A stretch of 64,000 nt of DNA. Source: Atopsyche davidsoni (lineage: Eukaryota > Arthropoda > Insecta > Trichoptera > Hydrobiosidae). The notes under the pieces are model-generated. The model worked only from the letters and a program-made list of their open reading frames with translations. It did no database searches and was not told the DNA's origin. This document shows positions 27,901 to 39,900 of the stretch, in pieces. The translations under genes and the position numbers were made by a program. Numbering within the stretch: position 1 is the first letter of the stretch; each line of letters begins with the position of its first letter. Where the stretch lies: NCBI GenBank assembly GCA_022113835.1, contig JAILWY010000019.1, positions 5,914,001 through 5,978,000 of the forward strand. Direction: 5' to 3'.

Positions 27901-30900
27901 CGAATATTAATGATTTTTAAATATTTCTTTATAAAATGAAAATATATTTATCTAAAGGTTTAGAAGTGATACCCGGATTCTCTTTTTATATAAAACCATA
28001 AAAATTGAAAAGTAAACATTAACGCTCTCGGCATATAAAAATGCAAGAATTTCAATATAAACGCTGAAAAAAAGTTTCAGTGCGCATTCAGCGTGAGTTA
28101 AATAGAGTAATAAAGCCTTTGAGCGCAGGCAAATCTACCCGAGCCCGGAGAGGCGGGCGGATTTTTTTTGCATAAGTGTATTTCTTTAAAAAACAATTTC
28201 TGAATAATATACCCCCTTGTTAATAAAGCGGGGGCGCAGTTCAGGTAGCAGGGATGACGGCACAAAGCTAGTATTTAACTTCAAGTAGTCTAGGCTCCGA
28301 GAGCAGGGTTTTATTTTTATTTTGAAAGCTACAACTCTCAAAGACCATGTAATGAAGGGGAGCTTACGGTGGACATTGTGAAGAAATGCCAAGAAACTGA
28401 AAAACGCTAGTTTCGTCGCTAAAAGAGTCCCCTCGGTGAGAATGGGCACAGATTAATAATACGATACATTTTATTTGTTTTTTTGGCGTCACTTATTTCA
28501 GTGAATAAAATAAAAAAGAATTCAAAGATCTAGATTCATAACTTGATGAAATAAATTTTACATAGCCTGGCTTTGCGTGTAACAGAAATATATCGCTTCC
28601 AAGCTGTTGTAAATGTAACCAGATGGAAAAAAATGTATTTGAGCCGCTATAGTAATAATTCAAATATAATTAAAAGATCCTGGATCCTTCTCCACTGCAA
28701 TTAACAATGAACAGATAAACATATGTTCAGTGAGAAGGTCACCAAGCTCCAACGAGGAGGATTATTTTAGAATAGAAGAGATCGCCGTGTATACCATAGG
28801 TTCCCAAAATGGTCAATATCGACCCCCAGGCGTCGATTCTGCCCTGCAAGGGGTCGACGACAGCGAAAAATTACATTGGGGGTCCATTGGCCATGTTGGC
28901 CACGATATTTTCGACGATATGCACGTTGAGTTAACACACTATTTTCAATGTACAGCGTCACTATTTCGGCGCGTTGTTTCAGTGTGAAGCATTGTTAAAA
29001 TTGAATTAAATTAATGTTTCAAAACATGTTTACTTAAATCAATCGGTTTATAAATGTCAAAGATATTCAATGTTTACATACCGACATAAAATATGGCGCA
29101 CCCTGTATATCAGATGTGAGATATAAAAATTCAATATTTGCCAGGCGGGGGGGGTCTACGAAAGACAGGAAAACTCGACATGGGGTCGACGGGACAAAAT
29201 AGTTTGGGAGCCTACGGTGTATACAATATGTATTGTACTGCAGATTTGTTAGAAGATATTTTTTTGATATTTAGGTGGTGGTGGTGAGCGAGTGGCCATT
29301 TAACGTACAACAGCCGTTACCACACTGACACAGAGCTCGCAGCCATAGCCCCCGGCCCAGGTGCGCCGGGGAGGGAGGCGCGCTGCATAATCTGCATGCG
29401 CACCACGTCGCCTCGCCGCAGACTGTCAGCTAATTTCACAGAAATAAGAAATATCTGCTGTCTTCTAGACGCGGCACGCAAGTTCTAGACTAAAAAACGT
29501 ATATTTCGCACGAAAAACATGCACAGTAAAAAATTGAAAAATTTCAAATAAGCTTGTCGGTTTTCGGTGGGGTGTGTTTTCAATTTTCCGAATTTTCGGT
29601 CCCGCCACTGAATCGTCAAGTAATAACCAATAATGTACGACACTAGCATTTAAGTTTGAATGAGTGGAGTAGAGGAACTAGCAACCCTCATGAGGTGCAT
29701 CAAAGATTATTTTAGATAATTGTTACAAGTCTCTCAAAACTGCCTAAATGTATGGTGGTTTTGGATGTAATTCACGATAATGTAAGGGCTATTGTGTCTT
29801 TTGCAATCCTAAAAAATATATATATAGAGACTTAAAATAATATTTTACCGATGATTATTATTAAACATGTCACTAATATGCATTTTCTAAATAGAATAAC
29901 TTTTTTGTTTATTTATGAATTTTTATAAAATATATATTTTTTATATAAATTATGCAAGCTTCTGATATTTACGATTGATTATCTATTATCTATTCTTCAA
30001 TTGTGTATCATAGTATGTACAGTTGTAAACATTGAATTATAATAGTTTGTATGGGAGTACAAGTTGGATTAATCAAAGCTCTGCTTTCTACACTCAAATG
30101 AGTGTCCTAATAGAGATCAGTCCGATAAAGCAAATCTATCCTATCAAGTCTAGTGCGAGTTTACAAGACACCCCGACTCCCTTCCCCGGTGTTTCCTCAT
30201 TAAAAGTGCGTCTCGCGGACCGTGAAGAGTGGAGGCGCGACTGGGAATCGACAACCGGAGGTTCACGAACCAAACCGACCAGATTTTATATAAATATATA
30301 CTAACAATCACTACATTTAATTTATTGATAAAAGAATAATGCTTTTTATACATTTTTATTCATAATTAGATGCAATTATTTTTTCAATATTTATAAAAAA
30401 TGTAAGTTCATAATAATAAAAAATTATTTAATACATTATAATAAAAATGTCAACTTATATATTTAAAAAAAAAACTATAAGGGATATAACGTATATTCAT
30501 TGCAATTGTCAACACGGATTTAAAATGGTATAATTACAACCTGCGCACATCAAAATTTGCGGACAAGCATGTTATTTAATATCACCCATAAAATTATTTG
30601 TATATGCGTTTATTATGATAATGCTTTTTATAAAAGTTTATAAACAATGTATAATCAGTAACAAAAGATAATACTCAATACGAGTAAACTATACATAATT
30701 AATGAAAGCATCCAGCAAATGTGACAATAATCTTTTTTTCCTCAAAGCGCGAGATTCCAACGTCTTCCACGAAGGCAGCGACAGATCTGAGTTACCTCGA
30801 AAATCTTTTTGGGATATTCAGGTATTATGTCTCGATTCGGTCTTTTAATTGGAAGTATTCTCGATAATTGTAAAAAAAACAGAAGGTCTAAATGAAAAAC

Positions 30901-33900
30901 GACACAATGACGTCATAGAATATATATTTTTTTTACAATTCTTCGGTTTTTATATTGCAAAATCGTTAATTAAAACAACCAGCATCGAAACGAAACGATT
31001 TCTACATCATTCAGTCTGCGTGGCGACAGTCACAAAACGAATTTTTGAACATATTATAAAAATATATTAAGATAAGAAACAACCTAACAATTATTCATAT
31101 AGTTAACACACTTCAAACACATATAAGATTGTAAAATGTATGTGTCTCCATGTACAACTGTGTATTCGCATTGCAAACCAAGTTACACAGCAGCAAAGCA
31201 CAGCCCGTCCCTTAAAAAAGACCCAATTAAACGATGGCAAGTCACTAAACCTGTTTAAAACATGTTGCTTTAAAGACACAAGACCGGAAACGCAGGGACC
31301 AAACCAAACAATTGCAATCGATGTTAGTGCAAAGCAATAACCCGCCATGCGTCTTAAAAATATACTGCTAAAACCATGCATAAACATAATTATAATAAAA
31401 TACATAAATAACCTTTTTAACCAAACTTCTCAACAATTCGTTCTGCGTAAAAATGCTACAAACCTAGTCTTATAAAAAAATAAATTAAAAAAAACCACGC
31501 AGATGCATAGAAGCCTGACTTTAATCATTATTATCAGTTTTCAAGAAATCAACATAATTATGGTAAACATCAGTGGCGTGCAAGTGAGCTCTAAATTTGA
31601 TCAAATTAAGTAAAGTTTTACATATGGTTTAAAAAAAAAAAAAAAACATAAAGCTCGAACGCGCTTTGAAATTGCTATAAAAACGATAATATAATACAAC
31701 ACAAAGTTAAATAACGAAATGGCAACAAGATAACAACAGTGATAGCATTAGTCAAAACGAAAGGCCAAAAGCGATCAGTATTTAAAAAAAACGTAATCTC
31801 CTAAAGCCACTTTTAATATTTGTTTGTTTAATTTAAAGTGTTGAAAAATTAGCCCAGCCTGTGTTGGATTTCGGGATTGCGTTTGCTCGATTAGACGCAC
31901 GCGACCATAAACTCTACAGGTAGATTCCAATAAGCCGATCAAGCCAAGGGATCCCGGCTTTCCAACTACTTGTGACCCACCCACTACCTGGAAAGAATCC
32001 CGACCCCATTTCGTGATGATTATTTTTTTAAATATATTATAAACCTGCATATAAAACATGCACAGGTACTGACTTGGCAAGCTGTAGGTTCGCTTCCATT
32101 CAATTGCAATTGCAACGTTGCAACGGTAGATAAGGGCCGCGATAAGGGATCGAATACCATCTTAATTAAAAAATATATAAATATATATATTTACATTATT
32201 AATTGCGTCACTCGAATATTTGATGAGGTTGTACATTCCCGTGGTGTAAAAGTGCGGGATGTCGGGCTCAGTATCCTGAAAGCGGCGACGCCTGCATGGC
32301 GGGGCGGCAGTGCAGGTGATTCGGCGTCAAAGGAAGAATCATTATTTCCCGCAAGGTGATTATTTTACAGCAAAACGAAAATCAGGCGTCAAACAGAAGG
32401 GCTTAAGCCTAGCAATCCATCTGCATTGGGAATCGCGGGCGCAACGACAAGTTCAATGGAAAACACTCTCAAAGGGAGTAATCCAAACATAAAAGGCCGT
32501 ATTTTTAACGAATGCTTATATTGGTGAATATTATTATTGAAAATTGCATAGGAAGTTCTAATTGGATTTTTTTTTAAGCACTTCATTTAGATTCTTTAAG
32601 TGTGAATACTACTAAGTAATATAATACTCATGCATTTAATGTGTGTCATATTACTGTTAAATATCGGTAAAAGTCCAATAAAACACCTATATTTTAAATG
32701 TTTACATATAAAGAAAATGTGTTTAATGCTTTGGAGTCTCGTGTTATTACTGGCTTAAACGCAGCTTATTATTATTGAAAAATATATAATTTGTTCCACT
32801 TATGGTTAATTGGAATTGATCAGCTTTATAACGCGCGTACACATTTTGTCAAAAGCCATAGGTATTACAAATGAGTAATAACGAAAATTATTAGTCCTTG
32901 CTTAAACTCATTTTCAAAACAACGCAAGCGAGTCATGCAGACACACGCGAAAATCAATCAATTAAAAAAAAATCAACAAGAAACATTTAAATCAATTTAC
33001 ATGCCACGTTGATTTTATATCCTCCAAGGATGGGTTAAACTCCGGAATAATCCCTACGTGTACTGTCGATAGAAACTGTAGCTAGCATTTGTGAAAATAA
33101 AACATAAATAAAAACCAGTGAAACCAAGAGATCCGACCCGAGCTTTTATAACAAACAACATAGTAACAAACACAAATAAGTATAGGATATGCAGAATAGG
33201 ATAAATAAATATGAATATATACTGATAAATCATACGGCTGGACTCTAAATTAATTTCATTATAATATAAATTTACTATTTTATTGTTAAGAGCAAAATAT
33301 AGAATATACAGAGAACACAATAAAAAAAACTATTAATAAATGGAAAGACGACCGAGAGAGTTGCCGATAAGAAGCAATAAAGATAATGGCATTTGCACTT
33401 ATGTACAGATAAAAAATGGAAAAAGCTCATAGAATATATATACATTAATATATAATAAAAGTGTCCCAAAATTAACGCAAGATTTGAATTAAATAGAAAA
33501 CGCAGTTTTTGGTCTTTTGATTGTTATTTTTTAAATGAATCATAAATTCAATACAATAGGGTTATTTATGAAATAACACATTGTGTTAGGTTAGGAATTT
33601 TATCCAATTTCGGCAAAAAGAACTCTATAATGATAAAAAGTAACTTTGTATTATTTTTTTTGAGTTTATTAGAATTATTTGCATAACTCGTTTCGACCCT
33701 ATACACCGGGTCATCATCAGATGCATGACTAAATGTTTAGTTATAATAATGGATCTTCACCGATCAAATGCCTTGTCCCTCAACAAGACCAACAAGAAAG
33801 AACTGTGTTATGGCGATTTATGTAAAATGGCGACAAATTCAAATCTTGCGTTAATTTTGGGACACCCCATATACGCGACGCCTCAAAAGTCATCAGTGTG

Positions 33901-36900
33901 TTTTTTTTTTTTTTTTTTTGAGACACCGCGTATACGCGCAAAAAAGCCACAGACAGGCGGGCAGCGAGGGGTGACTCACATGTGACGGCCAGGTCGGTCT
34001 CCTCGCTGTTGGCGGAGTAGCCGCTGAAGAAGACGGCGTGGCATCCCACGCGGCCGGTATCCTCGACCAGGGCGCGGCGCACCAGCAGGACGCTCGTCGT
34101 GCTGCTGGTGGCGCTCCACCTGCGCCGCGGCGAGCTCAGCAGGGGCTTCCCTGCAACAACATCCCCACCGTCAGCATCATCATGTCACCAGATATCTACC
34201 AGATCAATAGAACATAGAGGCGTGCTGACCGTTGAGTGTCCAGCTGATGATGGCGGGCGCTACGGTGACGCAGTTCAGAGACACGGACCTCCCCATCAGC
34301 ACCGGGCGGATGGGTGCTTCAGGAGACAGGTGGAAACCGGGAGCTTCCGGTTCCCCCAAACACATCATATCTGCAAACAAACCAACCACACATCAGCTAT
34401 TACTATTCATACAGCCTTACTTATAAATAGGAGGTAGTATTTTGTGTAATAATCCGGATCGACCTCGATTATTACCGAAATGATAAGGTCGTATTACGTT
34501 TACGTTTCGGTTTCGGTTGCACGATCGTACTCAGGTAACAGGGGGTACGCAGCCTCTGAGATTTCACTATTAAAGCAAGCGCTGCCGATCCTCGGGGAGG
34601 TGCCGTGAGGTTTACGTCGTCGTAAAGACTTTACGACCGCGTCACTTTTACGACCCGACGCCGGCGTACAAAGTGAATCGCCAGATAATATTTTTTTTAT
34701 ATATATCTACGACTCCCTCTCCCCCACCGTGCTATAATTCCTTTCTGAAAGCGCAACCACCACGCATTAACAGCCTTAGCACACCCCCACAAACAAATTT
34801 AAAGTGATGCAAATAAAATACCGATCCGATAAATTTATAAGCATTCTCATGAACTTGACTAATATGGATGATCCCTTGAAGAGGCAAAATACCTCTTGGA
34901 TATTTGTTGTTAAAACTCAATTTTAATTTAAGTCTCACATATAAGCAGCATCATGTTTAATGCATCTCTTTTCTTGTGCCGCATATACACCCGCGCCGAT
35001 GCGTCAACCGAAGGCGAAGACCGTGATTTTGTTCACACACGGTTCAAAGTTCGCAGCTATCGTACGACATTAGATTGGAGTGCGCGCCGCGACTTCCTCG
35101 CGGACGCGCTCACTTGCGAGGGGCTCGCTAACACAGTGCAGTATTGAATTGAAGTTGGACTTCCTTTGCGGAAGCGCATTGCTGCACTGCAGGCTGGACG
35201 CTCGCTCACACGGTGCGGGCCAACGAGTGCGAGTCGCTATGGGGGACCTACTGTTGCTATGCCAGCGCACCGTGCGAGACACTCCCAATGCGAGTAGGAT
35301 GGTAGCAGCTAGCGTGCTAACTGCATCGCCATATAATATGCTGATGACACTGTCCTCCTAGCAGGCAGTGCTGACTACCTACAAATCATAATCGACAAAG
35401 AGTTGATACATATGCAACTTGAATATCTACATCGACAACAGAGTAGTGGAGAGAGTTAAAAGATTCAGGTATTTGATATAACTCAAGAGATATAACCCTG
35501 AAATCTCGGAGGAGATTCACAAAATGTAATTTCGTCTCAGTTCTCCATTATTGGGTCAAAGCTTGGACACTCAAGACAGCTACTATGCGAAGAATGTGGC
35601 CGTATAGGAGAATCCTTAATATACCACGGGTTGACTGAAATGAAAGAGTCTTGTACAGAATGCGCTGACGTTGGTAAAGAAACGAAAGGTCTCCTATTTT
35701 GGCCACATTTTTTGCAACAATAAGTATGGCATCCTCCAGCTGATTGTCCAAGGAAAAAGGGGCATTGATAACCTAACCTAATCCTGAAATCTCGATGGAG
35801 ATTCACCAAATGTTATTTCGCCTCAATTCTCCTTTATGGAGTCAAAGTTTGGACACTCAAGACAGCTCGAAAGCGAAGAATTGAGGCGGCAGAATGTGGC
35901 ATCCTCCAACTGATCGAAAAAGGGGCATTGGAAGAAGGAAGTTCACGTGGATGCGGAATTTGCGCCAGTGGCTGGGAGTACAGCCGGATTAGTGAGATGT
36001 TCGAGGAAATGGTCACTTACCTCCTATGAGGAAAGGCAACAGAAGAAGGCAGGCTTCTCGTACTGTGTGTACAAGCCAAGCCAATGTCAATAAAAAATAG
36101 CCAACTCAATGAAAAAAAAAAAATGGATGGTGTAAACAGCATAGTGGAGGCAGCGTGACATTACGAACTCTTACAGTGTAGACGACACAATACATTTTAC
36201 AATTTACTACGGTAACAAGTAATAGTTATATGGCTTGGGGATTACTTGATTAAAATTGGCTCTAATGAGATATCACAGGGTGTGTTTTAGACTCAATTAG
36301 ATTAACAAGGAATTCCCGAAATATAATTTAAAAAACTCTACAAGTAAAAAGGGTGAAGATATTGTATCCTTTCCGAATCGATTTTAATAGTATAAATAAA
36401 GCAATCACATAATTTAAACGCAACAGTACCCATAAAAAATTGTTTTGATTTGCTGTGTACGAAATATCATTGAATGTGGTTGTAAGTTTTGACGCTTGTT
36501 GCTTTTGCCAATGCTGCGTTTTAGGGTGCGACGTTTCGGTCCCGGTACCATCTTTGAAGTTAACCTCAATGACGGGACTGAACATTTCAGAAGCAACTTA
36601 GTGTTGATAGAAAGCATCATAAGAAACGCTGCGCGCTTGGGTGTTACTTTGAAATTACACAGTAGCCTTAAAAATATGAATATCCTATCCATTCGTCGAA
36701 CAACATTTGTTATTTCAATACGCGGTGTATTAGAGACTGTGCTAGTCTGTCGTAAAATTTAATATATACACTTAGGTCAGGTTAGATTAATTAAGGTCGT
36801 AAACAATTTATATCACGTTAAAGTATAAAAACTCATGTGAATTATATTTATATATTCTGGTCTGGTTAAAAACTACAGCGAACGTTGCCGCCGGCGCACC

Positions 36901-39900
36901 TCCCCCTCCCCGCGGCGTAATTTTTAATTTCGTTATTTATAAACATATAGAATAATCGATAGAGCCAGCAGCCGGCAGGGGAGTGCGCCCTACGGCGGGC
37001 GGCCGGTTTATGGTGTTTTTATGGCTTTTTGTATGAAGGGGAACGCGAACCGTGGGGGATACAGCGGCCGCCACTGAGCTCCCGATATCCGAGCCGAGGA
37101 ATCGTCGCATTCTCCAAATGTTTCCCCGTGTGTCCCACGAGTCTGCTATTGTTTCAAAACACCACCGACGACGTCGGCTGTTCGTCGAGAGCCTGGTTTG
37201 TTTTGTAATACTCTATTAAAGAAAGCACGTGATTGAATTTAATTTTTACAACCGATTGCCAATGTCGGAATTTTCAAGGAGAGCTCTCGCTTGTGTTTGG
37301 AAATGTTGTGGTTGGCGAAAGTAATCGCGTAAAACTAAACTCCATATTGAAAGTAATGGCTAGCGCTTTTGTCTTCCGTTATTAAAAAATAAATAGCTAG
37401 GAGATAACGATGTATTTATTTTTGGGCGCTTTCGCCTTTTCGTATTTAAAAACAAGTGAATCCTGATCTGAATCCTGGAATCTCCACAGAACGGAACCAA
37501 AGCCTTCACGATTTGACAAATAACAAAAACTCATACAAAAGGTTAAAATTAACTCCAAAATACTGAAAATTGAAATATAGATGGTATAAATAGAAAATTC
37601 GTGAGCGTTTCCGCTTTTCTAGGCTATTCGTGTTTTTTGTAGTGATAAAGGGCAGCGCAGCCCTCTGATACACTTTGAATAAATACTGCAACGATTACAA
37701 CCCAATCCTTTGAAGAAAAAAAAAACGTATTGAAATGCTGAACCTTCGCTATTGTCTCAGACGCGGATTCTGTACAGAGAACGGACGTCTTGGGGATTTT
37801 CCCTCAGACATCTCTAGTAATAATATTTGCTTCCCTCGCTTCTAGAAACGGCGAACGGAAATCGTACCAAAAATATTTGGTGAATACAAAATAGCGCAGA
37901 AATTTTACGTTAATGAAAAATTATAACAAATACCTCCACGGTTGGTTCGTAGTTTACGTAGAAAAGTAAACACTAAATTCATAAAAATGTTGTATTACTC
38001 AGTTAGCATGCCAAAAATGTGGCGACTTGTCTGCAATGGCTGCTAAAGCATTGCACCGCAATTTCGAATAGTCAGCCCAAATAAATGCTGAAAATAATTC
38101 AATTTACCCAAAGTGCCTTCGCTACATTTTCAGATTCTCTATAAATCGTCGAGTAGGTGCGAGTCATCGCCCTGCGACCCCCGGACGCAGAGTTTCATGC
38201 GACTTTTCAGTGACTCATCCGGAAGTTCCCTTCGTCTCTAGCCTCTGTATCCGTAGAGGTGTTCCGGGAAGTCAACGGCGCGCAGTGCCGATTGCGGGAC
38301 CGTCATCTATATATAAACGGCGTTCATATCTATGTATATATATTTTTTTTATTTATATATATATATAAAATGAGTCACCTGCATATACCCTTTGGGAATA
38401 ATTTGTCCTCGATTAGTGACTTTTCCCAAACAAACACTGCGGCGCAGGGTCCTCCGGGAGACGTGCAGATGTACGGTACGGAAATAGAGCGCCGGGCTGG
38501 TCCGACGTCGATTGTTTACTGGGCGGCGCACCTTGGGACCAGCGGGGAGGGCATCGGGGACCAAGGAATCCTGAAGTCTCGGGACGGTCCAAAGGGAAGT
38601 CGCGGCGTGAAACCGCTAGCGGGAAATGTACTGAGCGGCGCACCTCGGGACCAGCGGGGAGGACATCGGGAACCAAGGAATCCTCAAGTCTATAGACTGT
38701 CCAGAGGGAAGAGACGGCGTGAAACCGTTAGCGGGAAATGTACTGAGCGGCGCACCTCGGGACCAGCGGGGAGGACATCGGGAACCAAGGAATCCTCAAG
38801 TCTATAGACTGTCCAGAGGGAAGAGACGGCGTGAAACCGCTAGCGGGAAATGAACTGAGCGGCGCACCTCGGGACCAGCGGGGAGGGCATCGGGGACCAA
38901 GGAATCCTCAAGTCTATGGACGGTCCCGAGGGAAGACGCGGCGTGAAACCGCTAGCGATATGTTACATTTATTAGATATTTGGCACACTCGAGAGTTGCG
39001 AGTATGTTAAAATGATTAAAATAACTGCGTCTACCGGCCAAAATGATTTTGACCATCCAACAACAATGGCTGCTAGATGGACCTTCAACTGCATTTTTTT
39101 AACCAAGTATTTTTTTACGAGTAACCTATTACACACATCATTGGAGAACCATTGATTCGTGAAATTCTAAAACGCATGGTCACAATACAACAGAGTGGTT
39201 GCATTGCTAAGAACCAAAAATCAAAGTTTAAAATAAAAATTAATAAGTCAAAGATGCGACATTCATAGCCAGGCGAACGGATCATTATTGTGATGTGTGT
39301 TAATTTTTATTAATGCTTTAACTCATTGAATACATAAAAATATTGTATATTTACGTGTTAAAGAAAATTAAATATCAAATATAAAGACCGTTAATCGTGT
39401 ATCGATGGATTCATGGTGTAGAAATTATTGGAAAGTCACAGCCGCAAGAGCTTCCTTTGTTTGGAGATTATTGTCTGTGATGAATAATGAGAGAAATTAA
39501 AGAAAAGAAGTCACGGATCAGCGGAAACATCATACACATCACATATGTATCTGGCAAAAACTAGAGACATCGGTTCTGCACTTGCCGATAACGATTCAAA
39601 TTCTCGCTCAGTTACAGTGGCACAGTAGCTCAATTGGCAAGAGCGCCGGACTGCGATATCCGTGAAAGTGTGGATAATCCTTTGTGAATTTAAGTTCTTG
39701 CATGCAAAAGAGACAAAGGACTTTAAAGAAAATTTGATAATTGTTTGCATCTAACGTGGATTTTAAAATTGTATAAGCAACATTTTTGAAAGAGAGTACT
39801 TGGTGGAATTCCATTTCAATATTTTTATTGTCACCGGCGAAAAATTATTTGAGTATTTTATTTAAAATGTAAATTATATATTATTTGATAGTTTTCTGGC

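Larger units (their letters stand above)
15725..33979. other. 18.3-kb intron of otk between Ig1 and Ig2
   Basis: Flanked by donor GTGAGT (33,979) and acceptor TTCCAG (15,725). It holds SINE, MITE and tandem-repeat features listed separately. Base composition is uneven: mostly AT-rich, with GC-richer patches at about 17.5-18.8, 20.3-20.8, 23.05-23.35, 25.0-25.95, 27.5-27.65 and 29.3-29.45 kb. None of the patches encodes a protein I recognise. They could be enhancers, alternative promoters or old insertions. No additional Ig-like exon was found. Confidence 0.6.

Noticed and set aside
38259..38807. 182-codon plus-strand open frame
   Set aside because: Its second half is the 112-bp tandem repeat read in successive frames; no protein family is recognised.
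39620..39690. Functional tRNA gene
   Set aside because: Box A is good but box B is degenerate and the acceptor stem does not close; better explained as a SINE.
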